NCBI GenBank assembly: GCA_045599305.1
Contig: JAZRVU010000037.1
Span: 1-30,681, forward strand
From: SIG588 sp045599305
GTDB lineage: Bacteria; Bacillota; Clostridia; Oscillospirales; Acutalibacteraceae
Direction: 5' to 3'
Length of the DNA: 30,681 nucleotides
The position numbers and the translations under genes are program-made. Position 1 is the first letter of the stretch; each line of letters begins with the position of its first letter. Under the pieces are notes generated by a model. The model did not search any database, was not told the DNA's origin, and saw only the letters and a list, made by a program, of their open reading frames with translations. Shown here in pieces: positions 8,678 to 16,165 of this stretch.

Positions 8678-8683
8678 TATAAT
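8654..8683 (+). promoter_or_regulatory. Candidate SigA promoter for divIC-yabR
   Basis: -35 TTGCAA (8654-8659), 18-base spacer, perfect -10 TATAAT (8678-8683) placed immediately after the yabQ stop codon. This would let the division genes be expressed in growing cells independently of the sporulation genes upstream. Confidence 0.65.
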
Positions 8684-8722
8684 GAATACGTCTAATTATA
8701 GGTTCTTGAAAGGAGGGTCGCC

Positions 8723-9025
8723 ATGAGCACTAAAAATGCTGCAAAAGCCAAAAAACGTCCCAGGCGCAGCCGGATACTGGCCGTGGCGATCCTGACGTTT
8801 GCGGTGTACACGGTGGTGACACTTGTCCAACTGCAGATGGAGTTGGATGATCGTCAGAAGGCCTTGGATGACGTTTCGCAGCAGATCACCCAGCAGCAGC
8901 GCACGAACGAGGACCTGCAGGATAAACTCGATAACTACGAGAAGTATCTGGAAGAACAGGTGCGTCAGCGCGGGATGGCCCGCCCCGGCGAGATCGTGTT
9001 CCAGGAGATCCCGGGTATCGAGTAA
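8723..9025 (+). CDS. divIC: Cell-division protein DivIC/FtsB
   Basis: 100 residues: a short basic cytoplasmic N-terminus (KAKKRPRRSR), one membrane segment at about 17-36, and a coiled coil at about 37-80 rich in Gln, Leu and Asp. This is the septum-initiator architecture. DivIC partners with FtsL and DivIB to activate septal peptidoglycan synthesis. The ribosome site AAAGGAGG is 7 bases before the ATG. Its place between yabQ and yabR matches other Firmicutes. Confidence 0.92.
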   Translation: MSTKNAAKAKKRPRRSRILAVAILTFAVYTVVTLVQLQMELDDRQKALDDVSQQITQQQRTNEDLQDKLDNYEKYLEEQVRQRGMARPGEIVFQEIPGIE

Positions 9026-9054
9026 ACAGCACGACGGAGGGGTAATCAACGGTT

Positions 9055-9564
9055 ATGCAGGTGGAGACAGGCGTTATTTTGGAGGGCAAGGTCACGGGGA
9101 TCACCAATTTCGGTGCCTTTGTGGAATTGCCCGGCGGCCAGACCGGCATGGTGCACATTTCGGAGGTCGCAGCCTCCTATGTGACCGACATCCGGGAGCA
9201 TTTACAGGAAAATCAACAGGTGAAGGTCAAGGTTCTGAACGTGGGGAGCGATGGCAAGATCAGCCTCTCCATCAAGCGTGCAGCCGCTCCGGCTCCCGCC
9301 CCGCAGAAAAGCGGCGGCGCCCGTCCGGCTTCTCCCAACCGCCCCCGCACGCCCCGTCAGCCGGCGGTGTCGCCCGGTCGTCCCGGTTCGTTTGAGTGGC
9401 AGCCGGCGTCCACCGGTACCAGCTTCGAGGACATGATGTCCCACTTCAAGCAGACCAGTGATGAGAAGATCTCGGATCTCAAAAAGTCGTCCGAAAGCCG
9501 TCACGGCGGCGGGTATTCCCGCAGGGGCGGCGGCCGCAACAACGGCGGCGATATGGATTATTGA
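9055..9564 (+). CDS. yabR: S1-domain RNA-binding protein YabR
   Basis: 169 residues. An S1 domain fills residues 3-75 (GVILEGKVTGITNFGAFVEL, then GMVHISEVA), as in YabR and general stress protein 13. The rest is a low-complexity tail of Pro, Ala, Arg and Gly ending in a Gly/Arg-rich stretch, likely disordered and RNA-binding. S1 proteins of this class associate with ribosomes or mRNA; the exact role is unsettled. A GGAGGGG sits 12 bases before the ATG, a longer gap than usual. The gene closes the yabP-yabR cluster and is followed by a strong terminator. Confidence 0.88.
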   Translation: MQVETGVILEGKVTGITNFGAFVELPGGQTGMVHISEVAASYVTDIREHLQENQQVKVKVLNVGSDGKISLSIKRAAAPAPAPQKSGGARPASPNRPRTPRQPAVSPGRPGSFEWQPASTGTSFEDMMSHFKQTSDEKISDLKKSSESRHGGGYSRRGGGRNNGGDMDY

Positions 9565-9570
9565 ACAGAC

Positions 9571-9607
9571 AAAAGACGCCCGGAAGAATGCCGGACGTCT
9601 TTTTTTG
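9571..9607 (+). terminator. Intrinsic terminator after yabR
   Basis: Inverted repeat AGACG-CCCGG / CCGGA-CGTCT around a short AAGAATG loop, followed by a run of eight T, starting 7 bases after the yabR stop. Confidence 0.92.
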
Positions 9608-9649
9608 CAAAAGTTTACACAATGTCCACTATTTTTTCAACAATATGTA

Positions 9650-9678
9650 TTGATTTTGGCTAAAATGTATGGTATACT
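9650..9678 (+). promoter_or_regulatory. SigA promoter of hpf
   Basis: -35 TTGATT (9650-9655), 17-base spacer, -10 TATACT (9673-9678) in an AT-rich gap, 48 bases before the hpf start codon. Confidence 0.75.
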
Positions 9679-9726
9679 GAAAATGAAAGCAGGGAAACCT
9701 GTTGATCAAACAAAGGAGTGAATGGT

Positions 9727-10248
9727 ATGAAGATGACGATCACGGCCCGCAAAGTAACGATGCGTCCCTCATTTTCGGAGAAGGCAGAGCAGAAGTTCGG
9801 CAAGCTGGACAAGTTCTTCTCCGGCGATGCGGACGGCACCCTTACCATCACCCAATGCCCCCGCGACCTGCTGCAGGTGGAAGCCACCGTGCGCTATGCC
9901 GGCATGATCTACCGGGCAGAAACGATCGGTGCGGATGCCATCGACGCAGTGGACGAGTTGGTCGATCTGCTCATCCGCCAGATCCGCAAGAACAAGACCC
10001 GCCTGGAAAAGCGTCTGCGCGCGGGCGCGTTCGAAAGCGACCCGGTGCCGGAGGAGGAAGAGGAGTACCGCGTGGTGCGCACCAAAAAATTCGCCCTGCG
10101 TCCGATGGACGCGGATGAGGCGATCCTGCAGATGAATCTGCTCGGGCACCAGTTTTTCGCTTTCCAGAATGCGGAGGACGGCCGTGTGAACATCGTCTAC
10201 CGCCGCCGTGACGGGGATTACGGCCTGCTGGAGCCGTACACCGAATGA
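9727..10248 (+). CDS. hpf: Ribosome hibernation promoting factor, long form
   Basis: 173 residues. The N-terminal HPF/RaiA domain (about 1-95; MKMTITARKVTMRPSFSEKA) binds the decoding region of the 30S subunit. A charged Glu-rich linker follows, then a C-terminal dimerisation domain (about 115-170; RTKKFALRPMDADEAILQM) that pairs ribosomes into 100S dimers. Both domains are complete. The ATG at 9727 follows AAAGGAG by 8 bases; the in-frame GTG at 9718 lies inside that ribosome site and is rejected. It is a single-gene transcript with its own promoter and terminator. Confidence 0.95.
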   Translation: MKMTITARKVTMRPSFSEKAEQKFGKLDKFFSGDADGTLTITQCPRDLLQVEATVRYAGMIYRAETIGADAIDAVDELVDLLIRQIRKNKTRLEKRLRAGAFESDPVPEEEEEYRVVRTKKFALRPMDADEAILQMNLLGHQFFAFQNAEDGRVNIVYRRRDGDYGLLEPYTE

Positions 10249-10255
10249 GTGTATC

Positions 10256-10288
10256 AAAAAACGGGCACCCTCGGGTGCCCGTTTTTTT
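10256..10288. terminator. Bidirectional terminator between hpf and the GH-A gene
   Basis: Perfect 10-bp stem ACGGGCACCC / GGGTGCCCGT with a two-base centre, flanked by A6 on the left and T7 on the right. It can stop transcripts from both converging genes; the minus-strand gene ends right at its edge. Confidence 0.93.
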
Positions 10289-11477
10289 ATTCTACCACTT
10301 TCAAAATGCCGCGGGCGGCGAGGAACGCGCTGTCGCCCGCATCCTTTTCCAACACGATGGTGGGGCGTTCCCCTTCGTCGATCAGCTTCATGAAGCGGTC
10401 GGCGTTGCCCCAGTGATCTTCGCCGTTGCGGTCGGGATACCACACCAAGGCGGTCGTGCGGGGGGCGGGGACTTTCGGCGCCTTGCGGTAGTCGGCGATC
10501 CATTTGGACACCGCGGCGGCGTAGGACTTGGGACGGTTGTTAACGTCCAGAATGCCGAGTTCATATTCCAGTTCGTTGTAGCCCGTGAAGGATTTGGAAA
10601 TATCGTGTGAGCACCACCAGGTGAAGCCCCAGATGTCCGAAAGGTCGGCCGCCGCGTCCAGCGTGCGCAGGGCAAATTCCTCGATGGTGTCGCCCTTGCC
10701 CAGCCACAGGGGGGAGCACCCCTGCTCCTGCAGCCACACCGGACGGTGCGGCTCGCGGCTGTAGGCGCGGATGAGCTCGGTCATGTACTGGGTCAGATAG
10801 GTGCTGGCAGTGCCCATCAGGCCGCCGCGCTCCATAGCGTCGGTGAATCTGGTCCAGCAATGCACCGCGGTCACTCGGCCGGTGTTGGCCAGCACATCCT
10901 GCGAAAACGACCAGTCATAGAACCACGGCTGATGATCCATGCCGGAGTTGTGCAGCTTGCCGGGGGCGACCTGTTCGCACAGGTCGAGAATGTCGTTGTG
11001 CCAGGCGTCCACGATCGGTTTGGTGGCCTGGTTGTCCAGACCCACCAGACAGGAGAGCTCGTTGCCGATGTCAAAGCCCAAAAAACGCGGGCTGCCCGCC
11101 ACCACCTTGGCGATCTCCTTTACATAAAAATGCTGCCCCTGCCGTTCCTCCTCGCCGGAGAACATATGGAAATTCGCCACCTTGCGCATCCACGCGGGGA
11201 TATAGCAGGCACCGCTCATCCAGCCGGTGAAAAGCGACAGGCAGAAATCCAGCCCCACCTCTTCGCACAGACGGACAAAGGTCTCCAGATTTTTCATGGT
11301 ATAGCGGGACATCTGCTGCGGGTTGATCTGAAAATAACTCCACAGCAGATGGGCGCGGATATGGTCAAAGCCGAGCGTGCGGATGGCGAGCAGATCCTCC
11401 CGGATCGCCCCCTCGTCGAAGTCGAGCCAGCTGTGCAGCCACTGTTTGGACGGAATGTAATTGACACCGAAACGCAT
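10287..11477 (-). CDS. Clan GH-A glycoside hydrolase (GH5-like TIM barrel)
   Basis: 396 residues with no signal peptide. A TIM-barrel glycosidase: the acid/base pair is NE in GFDIGNEL (E140), and the likely nucleophile is E251 in VWLQEQG at the end of a later strand, the spacing expected for clan GH-A. Aromatic substrate-site residues are frequent (WTRF, WGFTWW). I cannot fix the family number; GH5 or a neighbouring mannanase/beta-glucanase-like group is most likely. The ribosome site AAGGAGG is 7 bases before the ATG. The gene follows the esterase after 12 bases, forming a two-gene operon that may remove acyl groups and then cleave a beta-linked polysaccharide fragment. Confidence 0.8.
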   Translation of the reverse strand: MRFGVNYIPSKQWLHSWLDFDEGAIREDLLAIRTLGFDHIRAHLLWSYFQINPQQMSRYTMKNLETFVRLCEEVGLDFCLSLFTGWMSGACYIPAWMRKVANFHMFSGEEERQGQHFYVKEIAKVVAGSPRFLGFDIGNELSCLVGLDNQATKPIVDAWHNDILDLCEQVAPGKLHNSGMDHQPWFYDWSFSQDVLANTGRVTAVHCWTRFTDAMERGGLMGTASTYLTQYMTELIRAYSREPHRPVWLQEQGCSPLWLGKGDTIEEFALRTLDAAADLSDIWGFTWWCSHDISKSFTGYNELEYELGILDVNNRPKSYAAAVSKWIADYRKAPKVPAPRTTALVWYPDRNGEDHWGNADRFMKLIDEGERPTIVLEKDAGDSAFLAARGILKVVE

Positions 11478-11489
11478 AGAAAGTCCTCC

Positions 11490-12239
11490 TTACTTTTCAA
11501 ACATCCAGGCGAGTACATACTGAATGTATTCATCCCAGAAATCCCAGTTGTGATTGCCTGCGGAATCCCGCCAGGTGAGGTCGTAGCCGAGCGAGAGCAG
11601 ATGATCGCGCAGCGCCGCATTGCCGGCGTACAGGCCGTCCTCGGTGCCCACCCCCATATACAGACGCGGACGGGGAGAGGCCGTTTCGGCCAGACGGAAC
11701 AGATCGTCGCTGTCGGTGACGGTGTCGCCGAATACCTGCCGGGAGAGGGCAGAGGCGTGAGACATCCAGCCTTGGATATCCGCCACGGCGGAAAGTCCCG
11801 CGCCGGCGCAGAATTTGTCATTTTCGCGCAGGGCGATCTTCAGCGCACCGTAGCCGCCCATCGAAAGGCCGGCCACGAAGTTGTCCTCGCGCCGGGGGGA
11901 GACGGGGAACATATCCTCTATTACGGCGGGCAGTTCGTGCGCGATGTAGTCGTAATACCGGTCGCCCTGCACCATGTTGGTGTAAAAACTCTTGGCGGCG
12001 TCGGGCATCACCACGGCGATACCGTATTTCGCGGCATAGCGCTCGATGGAGGTGCGGCGCATCCAGATGGTGTTATCATCGGAAAGGCCGTGCAGCAGAT
12101 AGAGACATTTGTGCAGACCGGTACCGGCTGCGGTGTTCAGCCCGATCTGTCCTTGGGAACTGCGCTGCGGCATGATGACCGAGACCTGGGTGCATTTGCC
12201 CAGTGATTCGGAAAACAATTTCATTTCCAGAAATGCCAT
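11490..12239 (-). CDS. Esterase D-type alpha/beta-hydrolase
   Basis: 249 residues of the esterase D / feruloyl-acetyl esterase group. The nucleophile elbow is GLSMGGYG (S126), with acid D201 (GTEDGLY) and H230 (AGNHNWDFWDEY). The oxyanion region is YLLHGLSDD (47-55). There is no signal peptide, so it acts in the cytoplasm. It is the first gene of an operon with the GH-A glycosidase, which suggests deacylation of plant-derived oligosaccharides. S-formylglutathione hydrolases share the fold but are less likely in this context. AAAGGAG stands 8 bases before the start. Confidence 0.85.
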   Translation of the reverse strand: MAFLEMKLFSESLGKCTQVSVIMPQRSSQGQIGLNTAAGTGLHKCLYLLHGLSDDNTIWMRRTSIERYAAKYGIAVVMPDAAKSFYTNMVQGDRYYDYIAHELPAVIEDMFPVSPRREDNFVAGLSMGGYGALKIALRENDKFCAGAGLSAVADIQGWMSHASALSRQVFGDTVTDSDDLFRLAETASPRPRLYMGVGTEDGLYAGNAALRDHLLSLGYDLTWRDSAGNHNWDFWDEYIQYVLAWMFEK

Positions 12240-12271
12240 AAAATCAAACTCCTTTCATTGGACATATACGC

Positions 12272-12300
12272 ATTTTAACACATTGCGCCGGGAATGTAAA
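12272..12300 (-). promoter_or_regulatory. SigA promoter of the esterase-glycosidase operon
   Basis: Minus strand: -35 TTTACA (12295-12300), 17-base spacer, -10 TAAAAT (12272-12277), each 5 of 6 to consensus, 33 bases before the esterase start codon. Confidence 0.75.
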
Positions 12301-12303
12301 CCG

Positions 12304-12332
12304 TTTTGCCAAGGCAAAATGCCCGGCATTTT
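12304..12332. promoter_or_regulatory. Two overlapping palindromes in the divergent esterase/sigma-factor gap
   Basis: TTTTGCC-AA-GGCAAAA (12304-12319) and AAAATGCC-C-GGCATTTT (12316-12332) share four A residues. They lie immediately upstream of the esterase -35 hexamer and before the sigma-factor gene. Either could be a regulator site, or the region could form an RNA hairpin; no known operator is recognised. Confidence 0.45.
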
Positions 12333-12429
12333 AAAAAAAGTTTTGCCTTTTTGCGTGAGGTTTTGCGTTTTTGCGGTACTAATGGGTGAAAAGCATCCGG
12401 AAACTTTTCAAAACGGGGGTGAGCCGCAC

Positions 12430-12972
12430 ATGGACAAAGGCGCGGAAAACTGGCGCCGGTATCTCGACGGCGATGATGACGCGCTGGCCGAGATCATCAC
12501 GGATTACCGCGACGGGCTGATCTTCTTTCTGTGCCGTTTCGTGGGGGATATCCGCACGGCGGAGGAACTGGCCGAGGACACCTTTGTGCGCCTGGTGACA
12601 AAGCGGCCGCACTTTTCCGGCCGTTGTGCCTTCAAAACGTGGCTCTACGCCATCGGCCGCAACGAAGCGCGGCATTACCTGCGGCGGCGGGTACATATGC
12701 CGCTGGACGAGACTGCCTGCGCACACGGCGCCGACCCGGAGGAGGCGTACCTCATGGACGAGCAGAAGGTGCTGCTGCACCGCGCGCTCGGCCAACTGGA
12801 GCCGGACTACCGGCAGGCGCTGTGGCTGGTCTATTTCGAGGATTTCAGCAGCCGGGAGGTCGCCGAGGTCCTCGGGCGCAGTGTCCACGCGACCGAAATG
12901 CTGCTTACCCGCGCCAGAAGAGCACTCAAATACGCACTCTGTAAGGAGGGGTATCCGGATGAAAACCTATGA
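12430..12972 (+). CDS. ECF (extracytoplasmic function) RNA polymerase sigma factor
   Basis: 180 residues. Region 2 spans about 10-85 with the core-binding and -10-recognition text AEELAEDTFVRLV and FKTWLYAIGRNEARHYLRRR. Region 4 spans about 112-170 (LEPDYRQALWLVYFEDFSSREVAEVL) with an HTH for -35 recognition. The frame is open far upstream, but the ATG at 12430 is the start: GGGGGTGA precedes it by 8 bases and homology begins there. The last 14 bases overlap the next gene, a membrane protein that is probably its partner. This is the usual sigma/anti-sigma pairing. Confidence 0.9.
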   Translation: MDKGAENWRRYLDGDDDALAEIITDYRDGLIFFLCRFVGDIRTAEELAEDTFVRLVTKRPHFSGRCAFKTWLYAIGRNEARHYLRRRVHMPLDETACAHGADPEEAYLMDEQKVLLHRALGQLEPDYRQALWLVYFEDFSSREVAEVLGRSVHATEMLLTRARRALKYALCKEGYPDENL

Positions 12973-13996
12973 AGAAACTTTTGCCCTGGTGCGGGAGCGC
13001 CGGGAGGCGTATCGGATCAAACAAAAAAAGACGCGCCGTACCGTTTTGAGCGGCGCCGCCGCGGCGATGTGCTGTGCGGCAGTCGTGGCGGCCGTGCTGC
13101 TGTACCGGCCGGCCGAGCCGTTCCCCGTGAAGACGGGGGAGGAGCCGACCACCGGCGATACCTCTGCGACCGGCACGACCACGACCGCGAAAGAGGAGAC
13201 AGTCCCGACCGAAGAACCGGACGGCGAAACTTCGGCCGCGTCCACGACGACCACGACGCCCGCCACCACCACCGAGGAGCAGTCTGCCGTCGTCACCACG
13301 ACCACGACGACCACGACTGCCGCCACCGTTGGCACGACGGACATGGCGTACTCCACCATTGAGACGGCCGCATCCACCACGCAGGTGACGACCGTGTCGT
13401 CCACCGCACCGACCGCCCCTACCGGCACTTCGACCGAGCCGACGGGAACGGCGGGAACAACGACCGGCAGAGAGCCCATCGACTTCCATGACGCCGCGCA
13501 CTGGGCCGTCGTACGGCGTTCGGGCCACCATTCCACGACCACCTCGACCACGCGGACATCCGCCACGACCTCCACCGAAGCCGACGACACCACCAAGAGG
13601 ACTACCGTCACCACTTGGAAAAATGGTACCGCCACTTGGGTGATCGGTACCACCACCACCACTCGGGTGATCAATGATACGAACGCGGCCGCTGTGTGGC
13701 CATCCATTGAGAGCGCCATACGGCCCAATATGGCGGAACTGCTGGCGGCTTTTGACCCCCTGACCTTTGACGACATCACCTACCATCCCTTCACCGATAT
13801 ACCGTCCGATAACCGATACAAGCCGCATCAGCACATCGGGGATATTAAGGTAACACTTCGTGAACGGCAGACGGGTGCGAAGCACACCTTTGAAGCTCTG
13901 ATCTTTGATGTGTGGGACGGGGAACAGCCGACCGACCTGCTCGCGCTGCGGTTCGTCGACTATCAGGCTTGGGTGTATTTTGTGCCGCAGGAGTAA
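12959..13996 (+). CDS. Single-pass membrane protein with Thr-rich stalk, probable anti-sigma partner
   Basis: 345 residues. There is a short basic cytoplasmic part (1-27), one membrane helix (about 28-49), a stalk of about 180 residues dominated by Thr with Ser, Ala, Val and Glu (about 61-245), and a C-terminal globular domain of about 100 residues ending VDYQAWVYFVPQE. No zinc anti-sigma motif (HxxxCxxC) is visible, and the cytoplasmic part is very short. The role as anti-sigma factor therefore rests on position alone: it overlaps the sigma gene by 14 bases and its ribosome site TAAGGAGG lies within it. The Thr-rich stalk resembles O-glycosylated linkers of surface proteins. The repeated ACC/ACG codons create a long Val-rich shadow frame on the opposite strand. 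Confidence 0.8.
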   Translation: MKTYEETFALVRERREAYRIKQKKTRRTVLSGAAAAMCCAAVVAAVLLYRPAEPFPVKTGEEPTTGDTSATGTTTTAKEETVPTEEPDGETSAASTTTTTPATTTEEQSAVVTTTTTTTTAATVGTTDMAYSTIETAASTTQVTTVSSTAPTAPTGTSTEPTGTAGTTTGREPIDFHDAAHWAVVRRSGHHSTTTSTTRTSATTSTEADDTTKRTTVTTWKNGTATWVIGTTTTTRVINDTNAAAVWPSIESAIRPNMAELLAAFDPLTFDDITYHPFTDIPSDNRYKPHQHIGDIKVTLRERQTGAKHTFEALIFDVWDGEQPTDLLALRFVDYQAWVYFVPQE

Positions 13997-14045
13997 CTGA
14001 ACGATCCCGGATCTTGCCTGTGATGAAAGCAATCTATCCTCTGAA

Positions 14046-14080
14046 GCGAACGCCGGCCGGTATTTTCGGCCGGCGTTCGC
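14046..14080 (+). terminator. Strong hairpin after the sigma operon, without a T run
   Basis: Perfect 14-bp stem (14046-14059 with 14067-14080, arms GCGAACGCCGGCCG and its complement) and a 7-base loop. What follows is CTGTATAG, not a T run, so termination is likely but not certain. Confidence 0.6.
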
Positions 14081-14138
14081 CTGTATAGCCGTTCATTCCC
14101 CGGCGCATACTGGAAAAAACGGATGCGGAGGGGTCACG

Positions 14139-15437
14139 ATGACATCGGTGTGGGAGCAGGGGCTTGCGCTGCCGTCTTTTTCACCGCTCGATGGCGACCG
14201 ACAGACGGATGTGCTGATCATCGGCGGCGGATTGACGGGGGTGCTGTGTGCCTATATGCTACGGCAGGCGGGGGTGGACTGCCTGCTGCTGGAGGCAAAG
14301 ACCGTGTTGAGCGGGGTGACCAAGTACACCACGGCGAAAATCACTTTTCAGCACGGGCTGATGTACGATACGCTCATCCGCCGCTTCGGACTTGACCGTG
14401 CGCGGCAGTATCTCGCGGCCAACTGCGAGGCACTGGAGCGCTATGCCGCGCTGTGCCGCACGATCGACTGCGATTTTGTGCGACAGGATTCCTTTGTCTA
14501 TTCGCTGCGTGACCGGCAGAAAATGGAGGCGGAGGCGGCGGCTTTGCAGAGGTTGGGCGCGGCGTCCGTGCTGACGCAGGAGACACCGCTGCCGTTTGCG
14601 GTGGCGGGGGCGGTGGGGGTGCCAAAGCAGGCGCAGTTCCATCCGCTGAAGTTCGCGGCGGCGATCCTGCCCGGCCTGCCCCTCTGCGAGCACACCCCCG
14701 TGCGCGAGTTGGCGGGCACCACCGCCCTCACCGATCACGGGCGGGTGCGGGCGAAACGGATCATCGTGGCCACGCATTTTCCGTTTCTCAACAAGCACGG
14801 TTTCTACTTTGTTAAGATGTATCAGCAGCGCGCCTATGTCGCGGCGCTGCAAAATGTGCCGCCGGTGGCGGGTATGTGGGTGGACGAAGCGCCGGACGGC
14901 TTCTCGTTCAGGCAATACGGCGACCGGCTGCTGCTGGGCGGCGGCGGGCACCGCACCGGCAAACCCGGCGGCGGACAGGCGGCGCTGGACGCCTTTGCCG
15001 ATCAGTACTATCCGGGTGCCCGCGTGACCCACCGCTGGGCCACGCAGGACTGCATGACACTGGACGGGGTACCGTATATCGGCCGCTACTCAGCGGGAAC
15101 GGAGGGGCTGTATGTGGCCACCGGCTACAATAAGTGGGGCATGACCTCTTCCATGGCGGCGGCCACGATCCTGACAGACGCGGTGCAGGGGAGAGCGAGC
15201 CCCTATGCCGATGTGTTTTCGCCGCAGCGCAGCATCTGGCGGCCGCAACTGTTTGTGAACATGGGCGAGTCGGTGCGGGGACTGCTCACCCCCGCGAAAA
15301 AACGCTGTCCGCACCTGGGATGCGCACTCACGTGGAACGCCGCCGAGCACACCTGGGACTGCCCCTGCCACGGCTCCCGCTTCACCAAAGAGGGCGGCCT
15401 GCTCGACGGTCCGGCGACCGGTGATTTGCCGAAATAG
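14139..15437 (+). CDS. FAD-dependent oxidoreductase with C-terminal Rieske [2Fe-2S] domain (YhfW-like)
   Basis: 432 residues. A DAO/glycine-oxidase-type FAD domain starts with the dinucleotide motif IIGGGLTG (27-34) and acidic E52 at the end of the second strand. A later flavin-binding region reads GLYVATGYNKWGMTSS. The last 45 residues form a Rieske domain: CPHLGC (390-395) and CPCHGS (408-413) give ligands C390, H392, C408 and H411 and the usual disulphide cysteines. B. subtilis YhfW has the same fusion. The substrate is unknown; an amine or amino acid passing electrons to the cluster is plausible. GGAGGGG lies 6 bases before the ATG. It is a lone gene ending at a shared terminator. Confidence 0.88.
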   Translation: MTSVWEQGLALPSFSPLDGDRQTDVLIIGGGLTGVLCAYMLRQAGVDCLLLEAKTVLSGVTKYTTAKITFQHGLMYDTLIRRFGLDRARQYLAANCEALERYAALCRTIDCDFVRQDSFVYSLRDRQKMEAEAAALQRLGAASVLTQETPLPFAVAGAVGVPKQAQFHPLKFAAAILPGLPLCEHTPVRELAGTTALTDHGRVRAKRIIVATHFPFLNKHGFYFVKMYQQRAYVAALQNVPPVAGMWVDEAPDGFSFRQYGDRLLLGGGGHRTGKPGGGQAALDAFADQYYPGARVTHRWATQDCMTLDGVPYIGRYSAGTEGLYVATGYNKWGMTSSMAAATILTDAVQGRASPYADVFSPQRSIWRPQLFVNMGESVRGLLTPAKKRCPHLGCALTWNAAEHTWDCPCHGSRFTKEGGLLDGPATGDLPK

Positions 15438-15438
15438 A

Positions 15439-15480
15439 AACACCCCCGCCTCTGCCATGACGGCAGGGGCGGGGGTGTTG
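15439..15480. terminator. Bidirectional terminator between the Rieske oxidoreductase and rubrerythrin genes
   Basis: Long inverted repeat AACACCCCCGCC-T-CTGCC / GGCAG-GGGCGGGGGTGTT around ATGAC, directly after the plus-strand stop and just before the end of the minus-strand gene. It has only short T tracts, but the stem is very strong. Confidence 0.75.
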
Positions 15481-15489
15481 TGCGCACGA

Positions 15490-16134
15490 TCAGTAATTCT
15501 CGGCGTGTACTTCAAAATAGGCCTGCGGATGGGCGCAGACGGGGCAGATCTCGGGGGCGTTGGTGCCCACCACGATGTGTCCGCAGTTGCGGCATTCCCA
15601 CACCTTCACTTCGCTCTTGGCAAAGACAGCGGCGGTCTCCACATTCCTGAGCAGGGCGCGATACCGCTCCTCATGATGCTTTTCGATGGCGGCCACACCG
15701 CGGAATTTGGCGGCCAGTTCCGGGAAGCCTTCCTCCTCGGCGGTTTTGGCGAAGCCCTCGTACATATCCGTCCACTCGAAGTTTTCGCCGTCGGCGGCAG
15801 CACCGAGGTTTTCGGCGGTGGAGCCGATGCCATTCAGTTCCTTGAACCACATCTTGGCGTGCTCTTTCTCATTGTCCGCCGTCTTCAAAAACAGCGCCGC
15901 GATCTGCTCGTAGCCCTCTTTTTTCGCGGTGGAGGCGAAATAGGTGTACTTGTTGCGCGCCTGCGACTCGCCCGCAAAGGCGGCGGCCAGGTTCTGCTCG
16001 GTCTTGGTGCCGGCGTACTTGTTGGCCAGCGCCTCCAGCTTGTCGCCCTTCTGGCGGCACTTCGGGCAGACGGCTTCCTCGCCGTCCTTCACGGTGAAGA
16101 CTTCACCGCACACTTTGCATTTGTAAGTTGTCAT
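15490..16134 (-). CDS. rbr: Rubrerythrin with rubredoxin-like domains at both ends
   Basis: 214 residues. An N-terminal zinc-ribbon or rubredoxin-like domain has C6, C9, C23 and C26. The ferritin-like di-iron domain (about 35-170) carries AGESQARNKY (E55), DNEKEHAK (E89, H92) and AIEKHHEERY (E151, H154). A C-terminal rubredoxin domain has C181, C184, C197 and C200. Rubrerythrins reduce hydrogen peroxide to water in anaerobes, with electrons delivered through the rubredoxin centre. The ATG at 16134 follows AAGGAG by 8 bases; the in-frame GTG at 16143 overlaps that site. It lies 31 bases after perR on the same transcript, so it should be induced by peroxide. Confidence 0.93.
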   Translation of the reverse strand: MTTYKCKVCGEVFTVKDGEEAVCPKCRQKGDKLEALANKYAGTKTEQNLAAAFAGESQARNKYTYFASTAKKEGYEQIAALFLKTADNEKEHAKMWFKELNGIGSTAENLGAAADGENFEWTDMYEGFAKTAEEEGFPELAAKFRGVAAIEKHHEERYRALLRNVETAAVFAKSEVKVWECRNCGHIVVGTNAPEICPVCAHPQAYFEVHAENY

Positions 16135-16165
16135 ATCGGTCACTCCTTAAAAAAATTTTTCGGGT

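Noticed and set aside
12109..12429. Upstream extension of the ECF sigma factor
   Set aside because: It overlaps the esterase gene and its promoter. The ATG at 12430 has a ribosome site, and homology starts there.
13140..13680. ACCACG-type repeats as a DNA repeat array or CRISPR-like element
   Set aside because: Units are irregular and keep the reading frame; they reflect a threonine-rich protein segment.
12967..13779. Val-rich 270-codon open frame on the minus strand
   Set aside because: It is the mirror of the ACC/ACG threonine codons of the stalk protein.
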